Below are positions 44,903 to 55,658 of a stretch of 64,000 nt of DNA, piece after piece. How positions within the stretch are numbered: the stretch's first letter is position 1; every line of letters begins with the position of its first letter. The position numbers and the translations under genes are program-made. The stretch lies in NCBI RefSeq assembly GCF_003086295.3, contig NC_092042.1:41215419-41279418 (forward strand), written 5' to 3'. The notes beneath the pieces were generated by a model. That model was not told the DNA's origin. It searched no databases and saw only the letters and a list, made by a program, of their open reading frames with translations. This stretch comes from Arachis hypogaea (taxonomy: Eukaryota; Streptophyta; Magnoliopsida; Fabales; Fabaceae).

Positions 44903-45235
44903 CTGGCGTTAAACGCCCAAAGGATGCATGTTTTGGGCGTTTAACGCCCAATTGTTGCTTCTCCTGGGCGTTCAACGCCCAGCTGATGCTTCTTTCTGGC
45001 GTTGAACGCCAGGAAGTCCTTTGTCACTGGGCATTTTTCTGAACGCCCAGGATGCTAGCAGACTGGCGTTAAACGCCCAGAAGGTGCTTCTTTCTGGCGT
45101 TTAACGCCCAGAAGATGCTCCTTTCTGGCGTTTAACGCCCAGATGGCTACCCTTACTGGCGTTAAACGCCCAGTGGGTGCTTCTTTTGGGCGTTCAACGC
45201 CCAAAGTGTTTCTTACTGGCTTTTTCACGCCAGTG
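44903..45235. repeat. 31-bp palindromic array of element B, eleven units
   Basis: Cores such as CTGGCGTTTAACGCCCAG and TTGGGCGTTCAACGCCCAA begin at 44905, 44936, 44967, 44998, 45030, 45065, 45096, 45127, 45158, 45189 and 45218. Eight of ten steps are 31 or 32 bp; the exceptions are 35 and 29. It lies between the integrase stop (45420) and the extra ORF. Confidence 0.93.
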
Positions 45236-45419
45236 AGCTTCCAATTTTCCTTGTGACTTTGTGACTTCAACCAATTGCTATTTCACCTTTTGAAGATACT
45301 TGGACTCATACCTGTAAAGAAAAGAAAATTTATTTAATTAGTAAATAAACTTTGTAAATGGCTGGGTTGCCTCCCAGCAAGCGCTTCTTTATTGTCTTTA
45401 GCTGGACTACCACTGAGCT

Positions 45420-47453
45420 CTAATCAAGTCTCAGTTTTGAGCATTCTTGCTCGACGTTGCCTTCAAGATAATGTTTAACTCTCTGTCCATTAACAATGAA
45501 CTTTTTGTTAGATTCATTATCCTGAAGCTCTACGTATCCATATGGTGACACACTTGTAATTACATATGGACCTCTCCACCGGGATTTTAATTTCCCAGGG
45601 AATAATTTGAGCCTAGAATTGAATAGCAGAACTTTCTGCCCTGGCTTAAAGACTCTGTATGACAATTTATTATCATGCCATCTTTTTGCTTTCTCCTTGT
45701 AAATTTTTGCATTCTCGAAAGCATTGAGTCTAAATTCCTCTAGCTCATTTAACTGGAGCAATCGTTTTTCTCCAGCTAACTTGGCATCAAGGTTTAGGAA
45801 TCTGGTTGCCCAGTAGGCCTTGTGTTCCAGTTCCACTGGCAAGTGACATGCCTTTCCATACACAAGCTGGTATGGAGAGGTCCCTATAGGGGTCTTAAAT
45901 GCTGTTCTGTATGCCCACAGAGCATCATCCAAGCTTCTTGCCCAATCCTTTCTACGGTTAATTACAGTCCGTTCCAGGATTCTTTTGAGTTCTCTATTTG
46001 AGACTTCAGCTTGCCCATTAGTTTGTGGGTGATATGGAGTAGCTACCCTATGGCTAACTCCATAACGTACCAGAGCAGAGTAAAGCTGTTTATTGCAGAA
46101 ATGAGTGCCCCCATCACTGATTAATACTCTAGGGTTACCAAATCTGCTGAAGATATATTTCTGGAGGAATTTTAACACTATTTTAGTGTCATTAGTGGGT
46201 GTTGCAATAGCCTCCACCCATTTGGATACATAATCCACTACCACCAGAATATAAGTGTTTGAGTATGATGGTGGGAAAGGTCCCATGAAGTCAATACCCT
46301 ATACATCAAACAACTCAATCTCCAAGATTCCTTGTTGAGGCATGGCATAACTGTGAGGTAGGTTGCCTGATCTTTGGCAACTGTCACAATTAAGCACAAA
46401 TGCTCGGGAATCTTTATAGAGAGTGGGCCAGTAGAAGCCACTTTGGAGGACTCTTGTGGCTGTTCGCTCACTTCCAAAATGTCCTCCATACTGTGATCCA
46501 TGGCAGTGCCATAAAATCTTTTGCGCTTCTTCCTTAGGCACACATCTACAGATTACTCCATCTGCACATCTCTTAAAGAGATATGGTTCATCCCAAAGAT
46601 AGTACTTTGCATCTGTGATTAATTTCTTTGATTGCACCCTACTGTACTCTTTGGGTATGAATCTCACTGCCTTGTAGTTTGCAATGTCTGCAAACCATGA
46701 CACTTCCTGGATGGCAAAGAGTTGCTCATCCGGAAAAGTGTCAGAGATTTCAGTGAGAGGGAGGGACGCCCCTTCTACTGGTTCTATTCGGGACAAATGA
46801 TCTGCTACTTGATTCTCTGTCCCTTTTCTGTCTCTTATTTCTATATCAAACTCTTGCAGAAGCAATACCCATCTAATGAGTCTGGGTTTTGAATCCTGCT
46901 TTGTGAGTAGATATTTAAGAGCAGCATGATCAGTGTACACAATCACTTTTGATCCTACTAAATAGGATCTGAATTTGTCAATGGCGTAAACCACTGCAAG
47001 TAGCTCTTTTTCTGTGGTTGTGTAATTCTTCTGTGCATCATTTAGAACACGGCTAGCATAATAAATGACGTGTAGAAGCTTGTCATGCCTTTGTCCCAAC
47101 ACTGCACCAATGGCATGGTCACTGGCATCACACATCAATTCAAATGGTAATGTCCAGTCTGGTGCAGAGATGATTGGTGCTGTAACCAATTTAGCCTTTA
47201 GAGTCTCAAATGCCTGCAGACACTCTTTATCAAAGATAAATGGCGTGTCAGCAGCTAGCAGGTTGCTCAGAGGTTTGGCGATTTTTGAAAAATCCTTTAT
47301 AAACCTCCTATAGAATCCTGCATGCCCCAAAAAGCTTCTGATTGCCTTAACATTAGCAGGTGGTGGCAATTTTTCAATTACTTCTACCTTAGCTTGGTCC
47401 ACCTCTATTCCCTTGTTCAAAATTTTGTGCCCAAGGTCACCATAAAGTGACAT
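45420..47453 (-). pseudogene. Element B pol part 2: RT end, RNase H, integrase
   Basis: One frame from 47453 to 45420, broken only by TAG at 46301-46299. It holds [15 protein letters not shown] (RT thumb region), RNase H ([47 protein letters not shown]), an integrase HHCC finger ([15 protein letters not shown]...CDSCQ), then the core: first Asp in [10 protein letters not shown] directly after the stop, second in ISDGGTHF, Glu in [10 protein letters not shown]. The C-terminus has [16 protein letters not shown]. The stop separates the finger from the catalytic core. The polypeptide otherwise has normal domain order and length for Athila. Confidence 0.92.
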
Positions 47454-49469
47454 TTTTCCCAGTTTAAAACCAGGTTAGTCTCTTGGCATCTTTTCAGAAC
47501 AAGTGCTAAATGGTTAAGGCAGGAGCTGAATGAGTCTCCAAATACTGAAAAGTCATCCATGAAGACTTCCAGGAATTTTTCCATCATATCAGAGAAAATT
47601 GAGAGCATGCACCTTTGAAAGGTTGCAGGTGCATTGCACAGGCCAAATGGCATCCTTCTGTATGCAAACACTCCAGATGGGCATGTGAATGCCGTTTTCT
47701 CCTGATCCTGGGAATCTACTGCAATTTGATTATAACCTGAATATCCATCCAGGAAGCAGTAGTATTCATGAACTGCTAGTCTTTCTAGCATCTGGTCTAT
47801 GAATGGTAAAGGAAAATGATCCTTTCTGGTAGCTGTATTGAGCCTTCTATAATCAATGCACATACGCCACCCTGTAACTGTTCTTGTAGGAACCAGTTCA
47901 TTTTTTTCATTATGAATCACTGTCATGCCACCTTTCTTAGGGACAACTTGGACAGGGCTCACCCAGGGGCTGTCAGAAATAGGATAAATAATCCCAACCT
48001 CTAGTAATTTAGTGACCTCTTTCTGCACCACTTCTTTCATAGCTGGATTCAGCCGCCTTTGTGGTTGAACCACTGGCTTGGCGTCATCCTCTAGTAAGAT
48101 CTTGTGCATGCATCTTGCTGGGCTAATGCCCTTAAGATCACTGATGGACCACCCAAGAGCTGTCTTGTGTGTCCGTAGCACTTGAATTAGTGCTTCCTCT
48201 TCCTGTGGCTCTAAGGTAGAGCTTATAATTACAGGAAAGGTATCACCTTCTCCCAGAAATGCATATTTCAGGGATGGTGGTAATGGTTTGAGTTCGGGTT
48301 TTGGAGGTTTCTCCTCTTCTTGAGGGATTTTCAGAGGTTCTATTATCTTCTCTGATTCCTCCAAATCAGGCTGAACATCTTTAAAGATGTCTTCTAGCTC
48401 TGATTCGAGACTCTCAGCCATATTGACCTCTCTTACCAGAGAGTCAATAATATCAACACTCATACAGTCATTTGTGGTGTCTGGATGTTGCATGGCTTTG
48501 ACAACATTCAACTTAAACTCCTCCTCATTGACTCTCAAGGTTACTTCCCTTTTTTGGACATCAATGAGGGTTCGGCCAGTTGCTAGGAAAGGTCTTCCTA
48601 GAATGAGAGTTGCACTCTTGTGCTCCTCCATTTCCAGCACCACAAAGTCAGTAGGAAAGGCAAATGGCCCAACTTTGACAATCATGTCTTCAATCACGCC
48701 TGATGGGTATTTAATGGAGCCATCAGCAAGTTGAAGACATATCCTGGTTGGCTTGATTTTCTTCAGTCAAACCAAGCTTTCTGATAGTAGATGCAGGTAT
48801 TAGGTTGATACTTGCCCCAAGATCACATAAAGCTTGCTTGGTACAAGTACCTTCTAATGTGCATGGTATCATAAAGCTCCCAGGATCTTTAAGCTTCTCA
48901 GGTAAGCTTTTCAGAATGACTGCACTACATTCTTCAGTGAGGTAAACTTTTTCAGTTTCCCTCCAATCCTTCTTATGACTTAAGATCTCTTTCATGAACT
49001 TAGCATAAGATGGTATTTGCTCAAGTGCTTCTGCAAACGGAATCTTTATTTCAAGAGTCCTGAGATAGTCTGCAAAGCGGGCAAATTGCTTATCCTGTTC
49101 CGCTTGGCGGAGTTTTTGAGGATAAGGCATTTTGGCTTTGTATTCCTCAACCTTAGTTGCTGCAGGTTTATTACCTACAGAAGTGGGTTGGGAAGCCTTT
49201 TTAGAAGGGTTGTTATCAACACTTGTATGTGACTGATCACCCACTGGCATTTGAATGCCAGGGGTGGAAGCTGGAGTGGCGTTAGACGCCACTTCCTTAT
49301 TTGTTACTAGCGTTTGAGCGCCAGAACCATGTTCCCTTTGGGCGTTCAACGCCGGATTCATGCTTGTTTCTGGCGTTGAACGCCAGGAATGAGCATGGTC
49401 TGGGCGTTCAGCGCCAGCATCATTCCTCTCTGGGCTCTGATTGTCCTCAGAGGGATTTTGAGTAGACAT
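47417..49469 (-). pseudogene. Element B gag end, protease and RT
   Basis: 49469-48723 encodes the gag C-terminal linker and start of protease (ALCDLGASINLIPAS). A one-base frameshift near 48725 moves into 48697-47417, which holds protease end (LILGRPFLATGRTLIDV), the linker ELKPLPPSLKYAFLG, and RT (GWRMCIDYRRLNTATRKD, FLDGYSGYNQIAV, EVFMDDFSVFGDSF). The MDD and IDYRRLN motifs are typical of Athila. A small deletion, about 13-14 nt, after CHFMV shifts frame into the next ORF at 47453. The linker at 49280-49415 includes a 31-bp palindrome array that is translated. Confidence 0.9.
49276..49418. repeat. 31-bp palindromic array inside gag of element B
   Basis: Cores at 49278 (GGCGTTAGACGCC), 49309, 49341 (GGCGTTCAACGCC), 49372 (GGCGTTGAACGCC) and 49403, steps of 31-32 bp, within the reading frame between gag and protease. 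The frame changes from unit to unit because 31 is not divisible by three. Element D has three similar cores in the same place (52881-52950). Confidence 0.88.
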
Positions 49470-49571
49470 CTGTTCATTTCTTGGCTTCCTGCTGCTTTGA
49501 AGTGAGGTATTTAATGTTTTCCCACTTCTTAATTGAACTGCTTGGCATTCTTCTGCTATTTGTTTTGACAG

Positions 49572-50426
49572 TTACTTTTCTGTCTGCTTTAATTGCACTT
49601 CCATATTCCTGTTTGCCATTCTTGTTTCCTGTAATATTTCCTTGAATTCGGCTAGCTGCTGAGTTAGAAAGTCTAATTGCTGATTAATTTCATTAGCCTG
49701 ATCCACCGGACTGAGTTCAGCAGTTACTGTTTTAGCTTCTTCTTTCATGGAAGATTCACTGCTTAGATACAGATGCTGATTTCTAGCAACTGTATCAATA
49801 AGCTCTTGAGCTTCTTCAATTGTTTTTCTCATATGTATAGATCCACCAGCTGAGTGGTCTAGAGAAATCTGAGCTTTTTCTGTAAGCCCATAGTAGAAGA
49901 TATCTAATTGCACCCATTCTGAAAACATTTCAGAGGGGCATTTTCTTAGCATCTCTCTGTATCTCTCCCAGGCATCATAAAGGGATTCATTATCTCCTTG
50001 TTTGAAGCCTTGGATGCTTAGCCTTAGCTGTGTCATCCGTTTTGGAGGGAAATAGTGATTCAGGAATTTTTCTGACAACTGTTTCCATGTTTTTATGCTG
50101 TTCTTAGGCTGGTTATTTAACCACCTCTTAGCTTGATCTTTTACAGCAAATGGAAACAGTAATAATCTGTAGACATCCTGATCTACTTCCTTATCATGTA
50201 CTGTATCAGCAATTTGCAGAAATTGTGCCAGAAATTCTGTAGGTTCTTCATGTGGAAGACCAGAGTACTGGCAGTTTTGCTGCACCATGATAATGAGCTG
50301 AGGATTCAGCTCAAAACTACTAACTCCAATGGAGGGTATACAGATACTACTCCCATATGAAGCAGTAGTGGGGTTAGCATATGACCCCAGAGTCCTCTTG
50401 GACTGTTCATTCCTACTTGCTTCCAT
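49572..50426 (-). CDS. Element B gag, N-terminal 284 residues
   Basis: Starts MEASRNEQSKRTLGSY at 50426 and ends at TAA 49574-49572. The frame continues past the stop into 49469-48723, so the stop divides one gag-protease frame. Motifs: SICIPSIGVSSFELNP, VYRLLLFPFAVKDQAKRWL, HYFPPKRMTQLRLSIQGF and ESLYDAWERYREMLRKCP, a standard retrotransposon gag core at about residues 70-180, with a C-terminal helix. Gag forms the particle. Its first part is undamaged. Element D and the A/C gags share these motifs. Confidence 0.85.
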   Translation of the reverse strand: MEASRNEQSKRTLGSYANPTTASYGSSICIPSIGVSSFELNPQLIIMVQQNCQYSGLPHEEPTEFLAQFLQIADTVHDKEVDQDVYRLLLFPFAVKDQAKRWLNNQPKNSIKTWKQLSEKFLNHYFPPKRMTQLRLSIQGFKQGDNESLYDAWERYREMLRKCPSEMFSEWVQLDIFYYGLTEKAQISLDHSAGGSIHMRKTIEEAQELIDTVARNQHLYLSSESSMKEEAKTVTAELSPVDQANEINQQLDFLTQQLAEFKEILQETRMANRNMEVQLKQTEK

Positions 50427-51248
50427 ATTGGATTACAAGAGATAATTTATATGTTGATTTTATTTATTTTATAAAAGTGGAATAAATAAAAAAAACAAAA
50501 TATATAAAAAGAATTTAAAAATATTTTTTTGAAAATTTTTTTTTTCGAAAAAAATTTGAAATTGAAATCTGAAATTTATATAAAAATTTCGAAAATGTAG
50601 TTTTAAAATTAGTTAGAAAAGATATATATATATATTTTTTTTTGAATTTTATGATGAAAGAGAAAAACACACAAAAGGCACAAGACTTAAAATTTTTAGA
50701 TCTAATGCTCCTTATTTTCGAAAATTTTTGGAGGGAAAACACCAAGGAACACCAAACTTAAAAATTTTAAGATCAAAACACAAGAAAAACTCAAGAACAC
50801 CTTGAAGATTCACAAGAACACCACGAACAAAAGGAAGAACACCAAACTTAAAATTTTTAGAAAACTTTAATAAAATTTTCGAAAATTATAAAGAGATTAA
50901 CAAGAAAACACCAAACTTAAAGTTTGGCACAAGATTAAATCCAAGAAAAATTATTTTTGAAAAAGGTTCCAAAGGGGATAACCAATTATCAAGAGCAACT
51001 TAAAAATCAAGGAAGAACCAAGAACACTAACACGAGATTTTTAAAGAAGATATAAAATATGCAATTAACATCAAACTTAGAATAAGACACTAAACTCACG
51101 AAAAATTAACAGTTAATTAAAAAAAATAATATTTTTGAAAAGAAATTTTTGAAAAGAAACTATCCTATCAGAATTTAATGACTCTATAAAAATAAATTAT
51201 TCCTGATCTAAGAAATAAAATATGCCTTCAATTGTTCAAACTCAATAA
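50427..51248 (-). other. Element B leader
   Basis: AT-rich, no credible ORF. Holds several AACACCAAACTTAAA copies (near 50745, 50838 and 50908; AAGTTTGGTGTT in element sense). No palindrome array here, unlike the leaders of A and C. Confidence 0.65.
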
Positions 51249-51266
51249 TCCCCGGCAACGGCGCCA
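51249..51266 (-). other. Element B primer binding site (tRNA-Asp)
   Basis: TCCCCGGCAACGGCGCCA on the plus strand, six bases from the 5' LTR; complementary in element sense to the tRNA-Asp 3' end. Confidence 0.9.
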
Positions 51267-51272
51267 AAAACT

Positions 51273-52815
51273 TGGTGCACGAATTTGTGATTCGCACAAC
51301 TGACCAGCAAGTGCACTGGGTCGTCCAAGTAATACCTTACGCGAGTAAGGGTCGATCCCACGGAGATTATTGGTTTGAAGCAATCGATATTTATTTTATT
51401 AATCTTAGTCAGGAGGCCAATGAAGTTATTTGGATTTAATTGTAAGAAGTCAAAGTATTTAAAATTGTAAGAAGAAAAAGGGAATAATCGCGTTACTAGT
51501 TGTTCAATAATGAGGAATATGTTGGAGTTTTGGAGATGCATTGTCCTTTGAACTTCAACTCTTCCTTGAAATCCTTCAACACACGCAAGGCTCTTTCCAT
51601 GGCAAGCTCTATGTAGGGTGTCACCGTTGTCAGTGGCTACTTTCCATCCTCTCAGTGAAAACGTTCCTATGCTCTGTCACAGCACGGCTAATCATCTGTC
51701 GGTTCTCAATCAGGTTGGAGTAGAATCCATTGATTCTTTTGCGTCTGTCACTAACGCCCAACCTTCAGGAGTTTGAAGCACGTCACAGTCATTCAATCAC
51801 AGAATCCTACTCGGAATACCACAGACAAGGTTTAGACTTTTCGGATTCTCATGAATGCCACCATCAATCCGGCTTATACCACGAAGATTCTGATTAGGGA
51901 ATCTAAGAGATATTCATTCAATCTGATGTAGAACGGAGGTGGTTGTCAGGCACACGTTCATGGGTTGAGGAAGGTGATGAGTGTCACGGATCATCACCTT
52001 CTTCATGATTAAGTGCGAATAAACATCTTAGATAAGAACAAGCGTGTTTGAATGGAAAACAAAGGAATTGTATTAAATCATCGAGACGCTGCAGAGCTCC
52101 TCACCCCAGCAATGGAGTTTAGAGATTCATGCCGTCAAAAAGTATGTAATTCAGATCTGAAAATGTCATGAGGTACAAGATAAGTCTCTAAAAGTTGTTT
52201 AAATAGTAAACTAGTAACCTAGGTTTACAGAATATGAGTAAACTAAGATAATTGGTGCAGAAATCCACTTATGGGGCCCACTTGGTGTGTGCTGGGGCTG
52301 AGACTAAAGCTATCCACGAGTAGAGGCCTTTCTTGGCGTTAAACTCCAGGTTATGACGTGTTTTGGGCGTTTAACTCCGGATCATGACGTTTTTCTGGCG
52401 TTTAACTCCAGACAGCAGCATGAACTTGGCGTTCAACGCCAAGTTACGTCGTCTATCTTCGCACAAAGTATGAACTATTATATATTGCTGGAAAGCCCTG
52501 GATGTCTACTTTCCAACGCCGTTGAGAGCGCGCCAATTGGACTTCTGTAGCTCCAGAAAATCCATTACGAGTGCAGGGAGGTCAGGATCCAACAGCTTCA
52601 GCAGTCCTTTTTCAGCCTAAGTCAGATTTTTGCTCAACTCCCTCAATTTCAGCCAGAAAATATCTGAAATCACAGAAAAATACACACACTCATAGTAAAG
52701 TCCAGAAATATGATTTTTGCCTAAAAACTAATATTATTCTACTAAAAACTAACTGAAACATGCTAAAATCTACATGAAATTACTCCCAAAAAGTGTATAA
52801 AATATCCGCTCATCA
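51273..52815 (-). repeat. Element B 5' LTR
   Basis: About 1543 bp, 1.5% different from 40649-42192 by eye, mostly transitions plus a one-base indel. Palindrome units near 52333-52440. Confidence 0.93.
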
Positions 52816-52981
52816 CTACCCAACCTCAATACAATAAGGAACCAGACAAAGAATGCACAGTACCCCAGACTCCTACTCCAAGCGTTCAATGCCCAGAAGG
52901 GAGCAACATAGGCGTTCAACGCCAGAAGAGGGCAATAGTGGCGTTCAACGCCTAGAAAGGGGAGGCAAAATGCAAGTGATT
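52816..52981 (+). pseudogene. Element D gag fragment 3
   Basis: Continues element D gag after B. Includes three degenerate GGCGTTCAACGCC cores (52881, 52911 and 52940), the counterpart of the translated array in B. Interrupted by element C; D resumes at 63140 in the protease, with sequence missing between them. Confidence 0.75.
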
Positions 52982-54658
52982 TGGTGCACGGATTTTGTGA
53001 TCATCAACAATGGATCCAATAATTTGGTAGCTCTCACACGTGAATTACACTTAGTCACAACTCCGCACAACTAACCAGCAAGTGCACTGGGTCGTCCAAG
53101 TAATACCTTACGTGAGTAAGGGTCGATCCCACGGAGATTGTTGGTATGAAGCAATCTATGGTCATCTTGTAAATCTCAGTCAGGTTGATTCAAATATGAT
53201 TGGATTAGATATTCAAAAGATAAATAAAATAAACAGGAAATAAAGATAAAGTTACTCATGTAATCCAATGGTGGGAATTTCAGATAGGTGCATGGAGGTG
53301 CTGTGTTCCTTCCGAATCTCTACTTTCTTATTACATTCATCCAATCCTGCTTACTCCTTTCCATAGCAAGCTGTATGTAGGGCATCACCGTTGTCAATGG
53401 CTACATCCCATCCTCTCAATGAAAAAGGTCCAAATGCTCTGTCACAGCACGGCTAATCATCTATCGGTTCTCAATCAGGTTGGAATAGAATCTAGTGATT
53501 CTTTTGCATCTGTCACTAACGCCCAGCCTTCAGGAGTTTGAAGCTCGTCACGGTCATTCAATCCCGGAGTCCTACTCAGAATACCACAAACAAGATTAGA
53601 CTTTCCGGATTCCCATGAATGCCGCCATCAATTCTAGCTTATACCACGAAGATTCTGATTAAGGAATCCAAGAGATATGCGCCCGGTCTAAGGTAGAACA
53701 GAAGTGGTTGTCAGTCACGCGCGTTCATAGGTGAGAATGATGATGAGTGTCACGGATCATCACATTCATCAAGTTGAAGTGCAACGAATATCTTAGAACA
53801 GGAATAAATCGAATTGGATAGAAAATTATAGTAATTGCATTGAAACTTGAGGTACAGCAGAGCTCTACACCCTTAATCTATGGTGTGTAGAAACTCCACC
53901 GTTAAAAATACATAAGTAAAAGGTCCAGGCATGGCCGAATGGCCAGCCCCCAAAACGTGATCAATAGTCTCCTAAGATGAATAATAAAATAAAACTGAGA
54001 CCAAAGATGTAACGTGGTCAAAAAGGACGACTAATACACTAGTAAAAAGTCTTATTTATACTAAACTAGCTACTAGGGTTTACAAGAGTAAGTAATTGAT
54101 GCATAAATCTACTTTCGGGGCCCACTTGGTGTGTGCTTGGGCTGAGCTTGATCTATCATGAGCTGAGGCTTCTCTTGGAGTTGAACGCCAAGTTGTAATG
54201 TGTTTTGGGCGTTCAACTCTGGTTCGTGACGTGTTTCTGGCGTTTGACTCTAGAATGCAGCATGAAACTGGCGTTGAGCGCTAGTTTACGTCATCTAATC
54301 ACGAATAAAGTATAAATTATTATATATTGCGGGAAAGCTCTAGATGTCTACTTTCCAAAGCCGTTAAGAGCGCGCCATTTGGAGTTCTGTAGCTCCAGAA
54401 AATCTATTTCGAGTGCAGAGAGGTCAGATTCTAACAGCATCAGCAGTCCTTTGTCAGCCTCCTATCAGAGTTTTGCTCTAGTCCCTCAATTTCAGCCAGA
54501 AAATACCTGAAATCACAGAAAAATACACAAACTCATAGTAAAGTCCAGAAATATAAATTTAGCATAAAAACTAATGAAAAAATCCCTAAAAGTAACTAGA
54601 TCATACTAAAAACTACTTAAAAACAATGCCAAAAAGCGTATAAATTATCCGCTCATCA
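52982..54658 (-). repeat. Element C 3' LTR
   Basis: 1677 bp, TGGTGCACGG...CGCTCATCA in plus orientation. Degenerate palindrome units at 54175-54290. Contains about 34 bp near 53718-53752 that the other LTR lacks. Confidence 0.88.
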
Positions 54659-54685
54659 CAACACCAAACTTTAATAAAGCGGGAC
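54659..54685 (-). promoter_or_regulatory. PPT-position motif of element C without its stem-loop
   Basis: AAAGTTTGGTGTTG (minus sense) abuts the LTR. Upstream, the stem-loop and about 90 bases present in A are absent; the sequence passes straight to AAGTCCCGCTTTATT. Confidence 0.65.
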
Positions 54686-55658
54686 TTGTAGCTTTTTGCT
54701 TCTGAACAGTTTTGGCATCTCACTTTTTCCTTTGAAGTTTAGAATGATTGGCTTCTCTAGGAACTTAGAATTTTGGATAGTGTTATTGATTTTCCTAATT
54801 AAGTATGTTGATTCTTGAACACATCTACTTTTATGAGTCTTGGCCATGGCCCTAAGCATTTTGTTTTACAGTATTACCACCGGATACATAAATGCCACAG
54901 ACACATAACTGGGTGAACCTTTTCAAATTGTGACTCAGCTTTACTAAAGTCCCCAGTTAGAGGTGTCCAGAGCTCTTAAACACACTTTTTTTGCTTTGGA
55001 TCACGACTTTAACCACTCAGTCTCAAGCTTTTCACTTAGACTTGCATGACACAAGCACATGGTTAGGGACAGCTTGATTTAGCTGCTTAGGCCTGGATTT
55101 TATTTCCTTGGGCCCTCCTATCCATTGATGCTCAAAGCCTTGGATCCTTTTTACCCTTGCCTTTTGGTTTTAAGGGCTATTGGTTTTTTCCGCTTGCTTT
55201 TTCTTTTTCTTTCTAAAAATATTTTTTTTCGCAAGCCTTTGCTTTTTCATTGCTTTTTCTTGCTTCAAGAATCAATTTTATGATTTTTCAGATCATCAAT
55301 AACATTTCTCTTTGTTCATCATTCTTTCAAGAGCCAACAATTTTAACATTCATAAACAACGAGATAAAAAATATGCACTGTTTAAGCATTCATTCAGAAA
55401 ACAAAAAAGTATTGTCACCACATCAATATAATTAAATTAAATTCAAGGACAATTTTCAAAATTTATGTACTTCTTGTTCTTTTGAATTAAAAATATTTTT
55501 ATTTATTTAAGAGAGGTGAAGGATTTATAGAATTTATTCATAGCTTTAAGACATAGTTACTACATACTAATGATCATGAAGTAGAGGCACAAAACATAAA
55601 TAGACATGAAGCATAAAAATCGAAAAATAGAGAAATAAGAACAAGGAATGAGTCCACC
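54686..55658 (-). other. Element C 3' untranslated region
   Basis: No credible ORF; matches the tails of A and B in patches. Confidence 0.6.

Larger units (their letters stand above)
40644..52820 (-). mobile_element. Element B: full-length Athila-type LTR retrotransposon
   Basis: LTRs at 40649-42192 (3') and 51273-52815 (5'), about 1544 bp, TGATGAGCGG...CGTGCACCA in element sense. Identical 5-bp duplications CTACC lie at 40644-40648 and 52816-52820. I count about 23 LTR differences (1.5%), roughly 0.5-0.6 million years at 1.3e-8. Minus-strand order: LTR, tRNA-Asp PBS, leader, gag, protease, RT, RNase H, integrase, 31-bp palindrome array, T-rich tract, stem-loop, extra ORF, 3' UTR, stem-loop, LTR. 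It carries every enzyme that A and C lack, in a damaged state: stops in gag and before the integrase core, and frameshifts in protease, RT and the extra ORF. Inserted in element D. Confidence 0.95.
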
